Assembly: GCA_964426655.1 (NCBI GenBank)
Contig: CAYRQT010000010.1
Span: 1 to 50,010, forward strand
Length of the DNA: 50,010 nucleotides
Direction of reading: 5' to 3'
Source: RGIG8306 sp964426655
Lineage (GTDB): Bacteria; Bacillota; Clostridia; Lachnospirales; Lachnospiraceae
The notes beneath the pieces were generated by a model that saw only the letters and a program-made list of their open reading frames with translations, did not search any database and was not told where the DNA came from. Within the stretch, counting starts at the first letter, position 1. Every line of letters begins with the position of its first letter. This document shows, piece by piece, positions 8,484 to 17,184 of the stretch. A program made the position numbers and the translations under genes.

Positions 8484-9510
8484 CTACTGACATGGACTGC
8501 CTTTGATCCGAACCTGCAGGCTATAGCTTTCCTCCCCTGACAGGGTATAAGCTTCCCCCACAGGGGCTCCCCAGCTGTCAATTCCTCCCACACCCCGCAC
8601 GGCCCCTAAAAGAGTCAGGACTGTTCTCCTAGCTTTGGGCAGTTCTTCCTGATGGGTAGCATTTTCCAGTTCCAGAGCCGTATNNNNNNNNNNNNNNNNN
8701 NNNNNNNNNNNNNNNNNNNNNNNNNNNNNNNNNNNNNNNNNNNNNNNNNNNNNNNNNNNNNNNNNNNNNNNNNNNNNNNNNNNNNNNNNNNNNTGTCCGC
8801 CTTGTATTCTCCCCTCTGTGCGCCAGTGTAGAATCTCTAAAGACCTGAACCCAGTCCGTCTCCACATGCACGCCACAGTCCTGGGGCACCAGATAGGGTG
8901 TTACCGGCAGGCCCTCCACTTCGTAAATGCCCTTCACACCGCCAGCCATTCTGTCCGGGTAGGTTTCTCCCGACAATCCGGAGTAGATGTACCCGTTAGC
9001 CACTGTAGGCATCACCATCCGCACTCCAAATAGTGGCAGCTCCGGCAGGCCTTTTGTTCCGAAATAGCTGGCCACAATATTCAAATCTCCGGTCGTATTC
9101 ATCTCATAGGACAAGGTGACCCTGGCAGAAGGCGTGGTAATGGTCCCATATCTAAAGGTAATTCTAACTTTATCTGCTTCCACATCTTTCTCAAAGGCAT
9201 TATTTGCCAAACCCTGTGGCATGGGAATGGCAATGCCGTCCACCTCCACCTCAATTCCCTCTGTCCTGATAAACAAATCCGCCCCCATCCACATACCGGA
9301 TTTTAATGAAAACCCATTTCCCCGGTCATTATCCGTGGTCGCCCGCCAAAAAGTGGGTTTAACAGGCCGGTAAAGCCATTCCATCCCCCCCATGCGCAGA
9401 GACTCCAACCCTCCCTGGCTGTAATTGAAAATCACATGTATGGAAGGTCCATACATGCCAAGAGTGTTATCCCCAAACGCCAGAGATACTTTATCGCTTA
9501 TATTTTTCAT
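8484..9510 (-). CDS. lacM: Beta-galactosidase small subunit (LacM-like), interrupted by gap
   Basis: Corresponds to the C-terminal beta-sandwich domain of LacZ (Bgal_small_N). It begins SDKVSLAFGDNTLGMYG, includes PTFWRATTDNDRGNGF, and ends with the family pattern GVGGIDSWGAPVGEAYTLSGE. The ATG at 9510 overlaps the lacL stop by 20 nt, and an AGGAGGTAAGG ribosome site lies within the last lacL codons. In LacLM enzymes this subunit completes the active site. A 110-N gap (8684-8793) removes about 35 residues and shifts the apparent frame; both flanks read sensibly, so the shift is attributed to the gap estimate. Estimated length about 340 residues, near the LacM norm. Confidence 0.85.
8684..8793. 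other. Assembly gap (110 N) in lacM
   Basis: Run of N inside the beta-galactosidase small subunit. The reading frames on the two sides differ, so the true gap length is not 110 modulo 3. The missing part should include the segment before YTALELENATH. Confidence 0.95.
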
Positions 9511-11406
9511 AATAATACCTTACCTCCTGCATGGCGGGTTTTTCTGTTCTGTCGGCAAACAAAAGGCCGTTGCCGGAAAATTCATAATCTGTTGGGCGGT
9601 CGTCAAAATCTCCGCCGTAAGCCAGCACCTTTTCCCCTGAAACCGGGTCTTTTACCCACAAGGCCTGATCCATATAATCCCAGATAAAGCCCCCTTGGTA
9701 AGCAGGGTATTTGTCCAGAAGTTCCATATACTCTCCCAATCCCCCAACAGAATTCCCCATACAGTGCATAAATTCACAAAGAATAAAGGGTTTATTCCCT
9801 TCATTCTGCAGATAGGCTTCTATTCGGGCAGGCGGTGCATACATCTGGCTTTCCACGTCTGAAATTGTCTTTTTATATGCAGGGTGGTGGTATACCCCTT
9901 CATAGTGGACCAGCCGTTCAGGATCCAGCTCCTTAAATAAAACCTGCATTTTTTCCAGCCCCCGCCCCGCATAGGACTCATTTCCTAGGGACCAGAATAA
10001 AATGGCAGGATGATTTTTCAGTGTATGAAACATGGTCCTGGCTCTGTCCAGTACACCTTCGAACCAGGGGCTGCATTCTCCGGGTACATTCCAGGAAGGT
10101 TCCACTGCCCCCCGTTTCTGCCAGCTGCCATGACTTTCCAAATTCACCTCCGCCATGAGAAAAATACCCGCTTCATCACATCTTCTATACCAGGAAAGCC
10201 GATTTGGATAATGACTGGTGCGCACTCCATTTATGGCATTTCTTTTTAGAATTTCAATATCCTGTATTTCCTCACGTTCGCCCACACAGCGTCCCTTTTC
10301 GGCACTCCATTCATGCCGATTCACACCGTTTATCACAAGGCGTCTTCCATTCAGTAAAACAAGGCCGTTTTTTAGAACAATGGAGCGAAAACCAGTCTGT
10401 ACAGGAACAAATTCCTCCGTTTCTCCTTTTTCGTTTTGAATCTGAATTTCCAGTCTGTATACATTTCCATCATAAATTTCCCATGGTAGCACTTCCATCC
10501 TGTCCGCAGAAAAATCCAACCGATGTGCTGCAGCAAAATGTGCATCCCAGACTTTCCGGTCTTCCGGATCATACAGACAACAGTGCACCTGTCTGCCCTT
10601 CATCTTTCCGGCAAGTGTCAGTGTCCCGGAAAGTTGTCCACTTCCATGCACTGCATCATAACGGGGCTGTAACCATACATCCTCCACATGCAGGGCAGGC
10701 AGGCAATACAGATTTACATCTCTGAAAATCCCAAAAAAGCGAAAGAAATCCTGATCTTCCAAAAAACCGGCTGTGCTTTGCTTGTGAACCTGTACTGCCA
10801 GTACATTGTCTTTTTCCCGAACAAAAGGCGTCAGATCAAAAAACGAAGGCGTAAAGCTGTCCTCTGCATACCCTATGAAATGGCCATTCAGCCACAGATA
10901 CATGGCCTGCTCTGCACCGTCAAATCCAACCTGAATGTTTTTATCAACCCAGCTTTTCTCCAGATCGAACCGGCACAAATACGAGCCGGTCGGATTATAT
11001 ATGTCCTCACTGAAAAGCCCTGGCATCTCCCCTTTTCCCAGTGTATATGGGGGCCGCTTGTANNNNNNNNNNAGGGATACATCTGATTGATGTAACGGAC
11101 CTGATCATAGCCGGAAAGTTCGATATGTCCAGGCACCTGAATGGAAGAAAAGTTACTGCTGTCAAAATCCTCCCTATAAAAAAGAGTGGGCCTTTCCATC
11201 ACATTTTTGGAAAACTGAAATTTCCAAATACCATTTAAACTTTTTTTGAAACTGGATTCGCTCACTTTCCATTCCTGCCGGCTTGCATACCAGGTGTGGT
11301 CACTGCGCGCCGGAAGCTGGTTCACTCGAAAAACGGATGGGGTATCCAGCCATTTCATATCTGCCTGCATTTCCTTTTTTTCAGCCATCTCTGTTTTTGT
11401 GGCCAT
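9491..11406 (-). CDS. lacL: Beta-galactosidase large subunit (LacL-like, GH2), interrupted by gap
   Basis: Glycoside hydrolase family 2 hydrolase of lactose and related beta-galactosides. The N-terminal sugar-binding domain (FRVNQLPARSDHTWY, VPGHIELSGYDQVRYIN) is followed by the immunoglobulin-like domain and the TIM barrel, with acid/base Glu in WSLGNES, nucleophile Glu in FILCEFMHCMGNS, and metal/substrate motif EVNLESHG. It stops after VRYYYEKYKR, just where LacL subunits end, and the small domain is a separate overlapping gene. AGGAGG precedes the ATG at 11406. A 10-N gap at 11063-11072 breaks the frame after QMYP; downstream the correct frame reads YKRPPYTLGKGEMPGLFSED. About 636 residues, close to the LacL norm. 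Last-but-one gene of the sugar operon. Confidence 0.88.
11063..11072. other. Assembly gap (10 N) in lacL
   Basis: Placeholder gap. The upstream frame stops after MYP plus one base and the downstream frame resumes at YKRPP. To keep frame the missing length must be 2 modulo 3, so 10 is not the true size; the lost residues probably include the usual W-E-G after MYP. Confidence 0.85.
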
Positions 11407-11461
11407 GTCTGTCCTCCTTACATATCCTTACATATCCTTCCTGCCCCAAAGCAGGCTAAAC

Positions 11462-12295
11462 TCATTCCTTGACCGCTCCCGCTGTCACCCCTGCCAGAAT
11501 GTATTTCTGGAAGAAAATGTAAAGCACAATGGGTAATATCATTATGATAATGATTCCGGCTGCCAGTGTCTGCCAGGACCCCTGTTGTGCACTGGCGTAA
11601 TTCATCAAAAATGTGGTCAGTGTGCGTAATTTGTTTTTGGGCATATACAAATAGGGAATGTACATATCATTAATGATAATAATGGCCTTGATGATACATA
11701 CTGTAGCCGTGGCTGGTGCCAGCAGGGGGAAAATCACCTTCCTGAATAATTTGAAATAGGAACAGCCATCCAAAAGTGCTGCCTCATCTAAAGACACCGG
11801 CAGCCCGGAAATAAACTGTCTGTAAATATAAAGCTGCATCAGGTCCGCTGCAATGTAAATGATAATGGGCGCTCCCAAAGTATTATACAACCCCAGCTTC
11901 TGAATGATCTGAAATCTGGCAATTTCTGTTACAAATGTAGGAATCAGCATGCCTAGGAAAAACAGGCCAAACACCAGTTTTTTTCCAGGAAACTGGAAGC
12001 GTTCCAGAATATATGCTGTCATTGTACCTAAAAGCACATTAAAAAACAAGGATACAGCCAGTATCAGTGCTGTATTTTTAAAACCAATCAGCAAATATTT
12101 ATCTTTAAGCACTTTTAAAAAATTATCAAAAGTGATTTCTTCCCATTTTGGAAAAGCCAAAGGAGATGTGGCACTGATTGCCGTTTTTGTTTTCAATGCT
12201 GCAAACAGGGTTACCAGAATGGGGGTAACCACGATCAATACCATTCCCAGACACAAAATTTGTTTGGCCAGTTGTGTAAATCCCTTTTTCCACAT
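11462..12295 (-). CDS. Carbohydrate ABC transporter permease (MalG-type)
   Basis: 277 residues with six predicted membrane segments and the EAA loop that contacts the ATPase (EAALLDGCSYFKLFRKVIFP). It belongs to the CUT1 class of sugar permeases and pairs with the gene at 12297-13190, from which it is separated by one base. Together with the binding protein it should import an oligosaccharide or disaccharide, most likely the substrate of the downstream LacLM. No ATPase gene is present in the operon. Confidence 0.93.
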   Translation of the reverse strand: MWKKGFTQLAKQILCLGMVLIVVTPILVTLFAALKTKTAISATSPLAFPKWEEITFDNFLKVLKDKYLLIGFKNTALILAVSLFFNVLLGTMTAYILERFQFPGKKLVFGLFFLGMLIPTFVTEIARFQIIQKLGLYNTLGAPIIIYIAADLMQLYIYRQFISGLPVSLDEAALLDGCSYFKLFRKVIFPLLAPATATVCIIKAIIIINDMYIPYLYMPKNKLRTLTTFLMNYASAQQGSWQTLAAGIIIIMILPIVLYIFFQKYILAGVTAGAVKE

Positions 12296-12296
12296 A

Positions 12297-13190
12297 TCAC
12301 TTCCTCCTGTCCCGCAAAATCACGCCATGAATCAGCTTATTCTGAATCACATAAACCAATACAATAATGGCCATAATGGCAATCGCCATGGTAGAGGCCA
12401 GTCCCACATTGGAGAACGTAAATGCAGTGGTAATGGTATAGAGCGTAAATGTGGAGGAGGAATAACCTGGTCCACCGGAAGTCATAACAAAAGGAATATC
12501 AAATACCTGTAGAGCCCCGCGGATGTTATCAAACAGCACAAAATCCACCATCAGCATAATTGACGGAATCTGAATGTAGCGAAATAGCTGCAAGGCATTT
12601 GCCCCGTCTACCCTGGCAGCCTCCATCATATCGGACGGTACGGACTGCAAAGCTGCCATAAACAAAATGACATGGTAACCACTGAAGCGCCAAAGGGACA
12701 CAAATGCCAGTACATAGTTTACTACTTTAGGATCTGACAGCCAGTTCTGTATCCAGCTTTCCAGATTCAAACCGGTCAGTATGGCGTTAAAAGCACCATT
12801 AATAGGGGAAAAGAAATAGGAAAAGGCATAGGAAATGGCAACGCCGTTAATGATGTAGGGCATGAAAACCATCGTCTTATAGAATTTAGCAGCCCTAAGC
12901 TTACTGGTCAGAATTGTGGCAAAAAAAAGCTCCACCGGAATCATCAGCAGATGCACCACAAAATAAATGGCATTATTCCGCAAAGACAGCCAGAGATCTT
13001 CATTTTTGAACATGGACACATAGTTATCAAAGCCAATCCAGTTATAACTTTGAGAATAGCCATTCCAATCTGTAAAACTCATCCGCAAAAGGTCCAGGCC
13101 AGGTACCAGCACAAACCCGATTAATAACAGCACAGGCAGGCACAGGGCTGTTCCAATGAAAATACTTCTCTTTATTCTCAAGCTTCTCAT
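12297..13190 (-). CDS. Carbohydrate ABC transporter permease (MalF-type)
   Basis: 297 residues, six predicted membrane segments, EAA loop EAARVDGANALQLFRYIQIP near the middle of the C-terminal half, and the N-terminal pattern LVPGLDLLRMSFTDWNGY typical of CUT1 permeases. The ATG at 13190 follows AAGGAG just downstream of the intercistronic hairpin at 13209-13238. Partner of the permease encoded next. Confidence 0.93.
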   Translation of the reverse strand: MRSLRIKRSIFIGTALCLPVLLLIGFVLVPGLDLLRMSFTDWNGYSQSYNWIGFDNYVSMFKNEDLWLSLRNNAIYFVVHLLMIPVELFFATILTSKLRAAKFYKTMVFMPYIINGVAISYAFSYFFSPINGAFNAILTGLNLESWIQNWLSDPKVVNYVLAFVSLWRFSGYHVILFMAALQSVPSDMMEAARVDGANALQLFRYIQIPSIMLMVDFVLFDNIRGALQVFDIPFVMTSGGPGYSSSTFTLYTITTAFTFSNVGLASTMAIAIMAIIVLVYVIQNKLIHGVILRDRRK

Positions 13191-13208
13191 GATTTTTCTC
13201 CTTATAGG

Positions 13209-13238
13209 ACAGGGGCCACATATAATGGTGGCCCCTGT
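13209..13238 (-). promoter_or_regulatory. Intercistronic hairpin between sugar-binding protein and permeases
   Basis: Perfect 11-bp stem (ACAGGGGCCAC / GTGGCCCCTGT) with an 8-nt loop, lying between the stop of the binding-protein gene and the ribosome site of the first permease. No U-tract follows on either strand, so it is more likely an RNA-stabilising or processing element that keeps binding-protein mRNA more abundant than permease mRNA, as at malE-malF, than a terminator. Confidence 0.7.
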
Positions 13239-13247
13239 ACCCTCTGC

Positions 13248-14633
13248 TTATTCGATGCCCAGCTTTGTTCTGGCTGCTGCCCATTTTGTATTTAACTCAT
13301 CGAAGGTGGCCTGCAGATCAAAATCACTCATCAGCATTTCTGCGCCTAATTTCTTGTACTCAAATGTCGTCTCATTCTGGATGGATGTAAAATCGTCTCC
13401 GCCTCCATCATACATAACCAGTACTTTATCCGGCACAAGTTCATCCGCTTCGGCCAATATAGGATCCTTGTCTTTCGGGAAGTTCGTCATGGCCGATGCT
13501 GAAGTAACATAGTTCAGGTAATCCGGATACCAGGCGTCAGAGTAGAACCACTCTACAAAAGCAATCGCAGCTTCCTGATTCTCAGAATGAGTGGTAACGC
13601 CCATGAAGGAATCTCCCTGTACAATTACATTGTAAGGATCGTCCTCGCTGTCTCTGGTCGGCAAATAGAAAGTTCCGAGTTCGGAAGTATCATCCGTTGC
13701 ATTCTGGATATTTTGCAGGCCCCAGTCTCCAAGTGCAATCATAGCTGCACCCTTAGAAGCAAAAATGCTGGTGGCCTGATCATTTCCTAAACCAAGAGGA
13801 TCCTTGCCCAATACACCGGAAGTAAATAAGCTGTATACCTTGGTGTAAGCCTTATACACATCCGTTCCCTCAGAGAAAGGGGCATCCTCTGTTGCCATAG
13901 TATTCCAGTTCTGTCCATTTCCGGACTCTAGCGCAGGCATAAATTCCATGAATGGATAATCCGGCCATTCATCCTTTAACCCCATGGCAATGGCCATAAA
14001 ATCACTGTTTTCTGCGCTGTAGTACTCCTGCAGATCCAAAGCGGCCTGTTCAAACTCCTCCCAGGTATCCGGGACTTCCACATCTGCCTCTTCGAACATA
14101 TCTTTCCAATAATAAACATACTCATAACCAGAAGTCATAGGCACACCCAGTATTTTTCCATCCACCGCATATCCCTCTGCAAGCTCATTATTCTTGGCTG
14201 CTTCCGTATCGGACAGATCCACCAGGTACTCCTTGAACCGGGACAGGGTAAAGGTCTTGTTAAACATCACGTCTGGCAGCTGATTACCGGAGGCACGCAT
14301 TTTCATCACATTCCAATATTCACTGTCGTCCTTAATCTTCTCCACCTCAATGTCCACATCCGGATAGACTTCCTGGAACTTACCCACCATATCATTACTT
14401 TCGATGTAATCGTTCAGGTTATTGTCCCAAATGGTAAATGTAATGGTGCCGGACAAGGCCTTGGCTTCTGTTTCTTCAGCTTCCGTTGTCGTACCCCCTG
14501 ATGCGGCAGTTGTGGTCTGTGCACCAGTCGTCTCCTTCTCTGTACTTCCACTTTGGCAACCGGCTAACATCCCCGCAGCCAAAAGGGCTGTCATGGATAC
14601 CGCAGCAACTCTCACATGGCTTCTTTTCTTCAT
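13248..14633 (-). CDS. Extracellular sugar-binding lipoprotein (ABC transporter)
   Basis: 461 residues. Lipoprotein signal peptide with lipobox LAGC and lipidated Cys26, then a Thr/Ser/Gly/Glu-rich flexible linker (about residues 27-57), then a family 1 solute-binding fold (ITFTIWDNNLNDYIESNDMV..., GDWGLQNIQN). It is anchored on the outer face of the membrane and delivers sugar to the two permeases encoded next. The ATG at 14633 follows GGAGG. The location upstream of lacL/lacM suggests a galactoside substrate; this is inferred from context, not from binding residues. Confidence 0.93.
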   Translation of the reverse strand: MKKRSHVRVAAVSMTALLAAGMLAGCQSGSTEKETTGAQTTTAASGGTTTEAEETEAKALSGTITFTIWDNNLNDYIESNDMVGKFQEVYPDVDIEVEKIKDDSEYWNVMKMRASGNQLPDVMFNKTFTLSRFKEYLVDLSDTEAAKNNELAEGYAVDGKILGVPMTSGYEYVYYWKDMFEEADVEVPDTWEEFEQAALDLQEYYSAENSDFMAIAMGLKDEWPDYPFMEFMPALESGNGQNWNTMATEDAPFSEGTDVYKAYTKVYSLFTSGVLGKDPLGLGNDQATSIFASKGAAMIALGDWGLQNIQNATDDTSELGTFYLPTRDSEDDPYNVIVQGDSFMGVTTHSENQEAAIAFVEWFYSDAWYPDYLNYVTSASAMTNFPKDKDPILAEADELVPDKVLVMYDGGGDDFTSIQNETTFEYKKLGAEMLMSDFDLQATFDELNTKWAAARTKLGIE

Positions 14634-14706
14634 AAAAAAAGCACCTCCTCAATTTGATGGATTAACCATACCGAAAGGATGATGCTTTTTCTATTTCATT
14701 TTTACA

Positions 14707-14734
14707 GTTTTATTGATTTTTCGTTATGTGTCAA
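14707..14734 (-). promoter_or_regulatory. Likely promoter of the galactoside operon
   Basis: Minus strand: consensus TTGACA (14729-14734), 16-nt spacer, weak TAAAAC (14707-14712). A good -35 with a poor -10 fits an activator-dependent promoter. An inverted repeat TGTCA-N7-TGACA (14729-14745) overlaps the -35. Confidence 0.5.
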
Positions 14735-14774
14735 AAAATATGACATTGATCTTATGTTATTTTTATTGATTTTT
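14708..14774. repeat. Two 14-nt direct repeats upstream of the sugar operon (candidate AraC operator)
   Basis: TTTTATTGATTTTT occurs exactly at 14708-14721 and 14761-14774, 53 nt apart (about five helical turns). Directly repeated, in-phase half-sites are typical of AraC-family targets, and the AraC gene is adjacent. The repeats are AT-rich in an AT-rich interval, so some chance similarity is possible. Confidence 0.45.
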
Positions 14775-17069
14775 TTATATGTTTTCGTGATTTTTCCTGT
14801 TATCCCCTGCCATTCGATATGCCGTGGGGCTTTTCCCATACATTTTTTTGAATACACGGTTAAAGTGTTCCACATTTCCATATCCGGTATTTTCTGCAAT
14901 TTCATAAATTTTAAGCGTAGTATTTTTCAGCATTTCTGCAGCCTTCTGCAAACGCAGCTGTGTCAGATAACTGCTAAATGTTTCCCCCGCCTCTTTCGAA
15001 AAACGATTTGTAAAATATTTTTCATTCAGCCCTACATACTCTGCCACCGCTTTCAGACTAAGATCACGGTCCTCATAGTGATCGGCCATATATCGCTTGG
15101 CCTTTATAATCACATCTGTTTCCTGCACATCCAGACGCCCGGCCATATATTCCATGATCCAGGAAAGATAATTGGTGACCCACATTCTAAGAGCCTTTCC
15201 ATCTGTAATTCTGGATATCTTTGCTTGGTAATCATACTGCATCCCAAAAATACCGGAAAGGCTGATGTTTCCATCTGCAAAACGGCGTCCAAGTGCCACC
15301 AGAAGAGCCAGCGTCTGTTCCTTTTGCCATTCCAGGGAACGAAGTTTCCAAAGGTCAAAAACTTTTTCCCGGGCCATCTGGCTGTTTTTTTCATCTGCTG
15401 TAAACACGTATTTTGCCAGTGCACTATATTTTTCACCCTCTTCCACATAAACAGAAGGTGCAACATTCACTTTCTCCAGGAAGAGCAGTGTCTCCCTTTC
15501 ATAAATATGGTGCAGATACAGCCCCTGCTCCACCTCTTCACAAGTATGCGAAAAGGATGCATATCCCTCAGCTGGACGGCTCACCACCCCAAACATCAAT
15601 CCCCAGCCGGCATCCTTTGTCATCTGCTGTAATTCTTTCAGCATTTGTCCCACACTGTAAATATAATCCTGTTCCGAGAGCCGGTAATACAGGAGGATGC
15701 GATGAAGATCCCACACATATGGACGACATCGGGAGGCATAACGGCCATTGTGCAAAAAACCAGTCAGCATTTCCTGAATAAGCGAAAGGTCCATTCTTTT
15801 TTCATCCTGGAACCAGATGAAAAGGCCAATGAGCACATACCTTTCTCCAAAAAACAGGGTTTCCTCCTCCCCTAAAAGCACCTTATGTCGGTAGGCTTCC
15901 ATGGCAAGTTCAAAATCATTGGCCTGTAACGCCTTGCTCTTTTGCATTTTATCTTCATATTCCTGCACCAGAAGCCTTAAACGACGAACCATGGCATTGA
16001 ACTGGTGAACCATGCTGCGAATTTCCGCCTGTCCCCTGGCTGAAATATGCACTTCCAGATTGCCTTCCTCCACCTCCAGAAGGCCCCGATTCACTTCTTC
16101 CACCGGTGCAACCACATTATGCAGAAAGAACCGGGAAAAATATGCCCCAAAAATCAGAATAGCCCCCGCAACCCCCATTAAGATCATGGAAATCTGCCAG
16201 AAATCTTCAGTCAGCTGCCCGGGACGAATGTAGGTTTCCAGATACCAGGTCTGGGCCTGAAGTGCAAAGGGAGTCCGAATACACAGGTAGCCTTCATCCC
16301 AATATTGGTTTTCTTCAAGGGTAGTATAAATGATGGCACCGGACTCATCCCTAATCTGCATGAATCCTACTCCCGAATCCCCATTCAGGTAAGCTTTGTT
16401 ATTGGCCACTATACTGCGGGATACATCCGTGGTCTGGTAGAGCTCCACCATCTCCACATTGTCATAACGATCTGTTGTTCTTCCAGGAGAAAGGGCATAG
16501 ACCAACACCAGCATATTAGCTCCGCCACCTGGCCACAAGTCATTAATGGCCTCTGTATCATAACTGCCCACATATACCTGATCCTGATCCATTAGGGCCT
16601 GCTGATACCAGAGGGTAGAGGCAATTTCCTCCCGATCCCGATTGATGCTGTTTTTAAAGTACTGACTGGTTCCGTTCTTAAAATAAAAAGTCAGTGAAAT
16701 GATATTTCTTTCAGGCTCCAGATAAAGATTTTCCATCCCTTTTAACTTTTGAACCCAGGCATACTTACTTCCATAATCTTCTGTTATCGTCTGTGAAGCC
16801 CAACTGAGAATTTCATTGTCATTAGCGAATACAATACTGCTCATGCGCATGGACATATGATCGATATCTGCGTCAAGTTCAGCAATAACGGTTTGCTGGG
16901 TCTGTAAAATATTATCAATGGCCTGCTGGCGGAAACGGGCGTGTAATCCAAAAAGAGCCACCAGAAGGACACCCAGAATGGGGACCACTAGCAGCAATAT
17001 AAACATCAGATTATAGGAGCGTTTTATGGGAAGACGCCGAAACCATTTTCGTAAACCCCGTTGTTCCAT
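14775..17069 (-). CDS. Membrane-bound sensor with AraC-type DNA-binding domain
   Basis: 764 residues. Membrane segments at about 20-42 and 290-313 enclose an extracytoplasmic sensor domain of about 245 residues (Cache-like in layout). A HAMP-like linker follows (about 314-365), then a helical region and a C-terminal AraC HTH pair (about 655-755: LSLKAVAEYVGLNEKYFTNRFSKEAG and IYEIAENTGYGNVEHFNRVFKKMYGKSP). There is no kinase or receiver domain, so the protein would sense an outside signal and bind DNA while membrane-bound. Directly upstream of, and codirectional with, the galactoside transport operon, which it probably activates. The ATG at 17069 has GGAGAG upstream. Confidence 0.9.
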   Translation of the reverse strand: MEQRGLRKWFRRLPIKRSYNLMFILLLVVPILGVLLVALFGLHARFRQQAIDNILQTQQTVIAELDADIDHMSMRMSSIVFANDNEILSWASQTITEDYGSKYAWVQKLKGMENLYLEPERNIISLTFYFKNGTSQYFKNSINRDREEIASTLWYQQALMDQDQVYVGSYDTEAINDLWPGGGANMLVLVYALSPGRTTDRYDNVEMVELYQTTDVSRSIVANNKAYLNGDSGVGFMQIRDESGAIIYTTLEENQYWDEGYLCIRTPFALQAQTWYLETYIRPGQLTEDFWQISMILMGVAGAILIFGAYFSRFFLHNVVAPVEEVNRGLLEVEEGNLEVHISARGQAEIRSMVHQFNAMVRRLRLLVQEYEDKMQKSKALQANDFELAMEAYRHKVLLGEEETLFFGERYVLIGLFIWFQDEKRMDLSLIQEMLTGFLHNGRYASRCRPYVWDLHRILLYYRLSEQDYIYSVGQMLKELQQMTKDAGWGLMFGVVSRPAEGYASFSHTCEEVEQGLYLHHIYERETLLFLEKVNVAPSVYVEEGEKYSALAKYVFTADEKNSQMAREKVFDLWKLRSLEWQKEQTLALLVALGRRFADGNISLSGIFGMQYDYQAKISRITDGKALRMWVTNYLSWIMEYMAGRLDVQETDVIIKAKRYMADHYEDRDLSLKAVAEYVGLNEKYFTNRFSKEAGETFSSYLTQLRLQKAAEMLKNTTLKIYEIAENTGYGNVEHFNRVFKKMYGKSPTAYRMAGDNRKNHENI

Positions 17070-17136
17070 GCTCTGTTCTCTCCGTTTTTCCCCATAGATA
17101 CATCGTTTTTACGACTTTCCCCATTGCCGTAAATAC

Positions 17137-17169
17137 AAAAAGCAGAGCCAGGCCCCCGCCTGCCTCTGC
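17137..17169 (-). terminator. Rho-independent terminator after the S1 gene
   Basis: Minus strand: stem GCAGAG-G-CAGG / CCTG-G-CTCTGC (one G-G mismatch), loop CGGGGG, then TTTTT. It starts 15 nt after the stop codon at 17185. Confidence 0.85.
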
Positions 17170-17184
17170 CATCTTTTTGAAAAA

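Noticed and set aside
8484..11406. Beta-galactosidase as a decayed pseudogene with several frameshifts
   Set aside because: The frame breaks coincide with the N runs at 8684-8793 and 11063-11072, and the lacL/lacM split matches a known two-subunit arrangement with its own ribosome site.
13209..13238. Rho-independent terminator between binding protein and permease genes
   Set aside because: The stem is strong but no T-run follows on either strand, and the permease ribosome site comes right after.
14679..15632. 317-residue plus-strand open frame
   Set aside because: It is antisense to the AraC sensor gene, which has clear domains; the composition is typical of a shadow frame.
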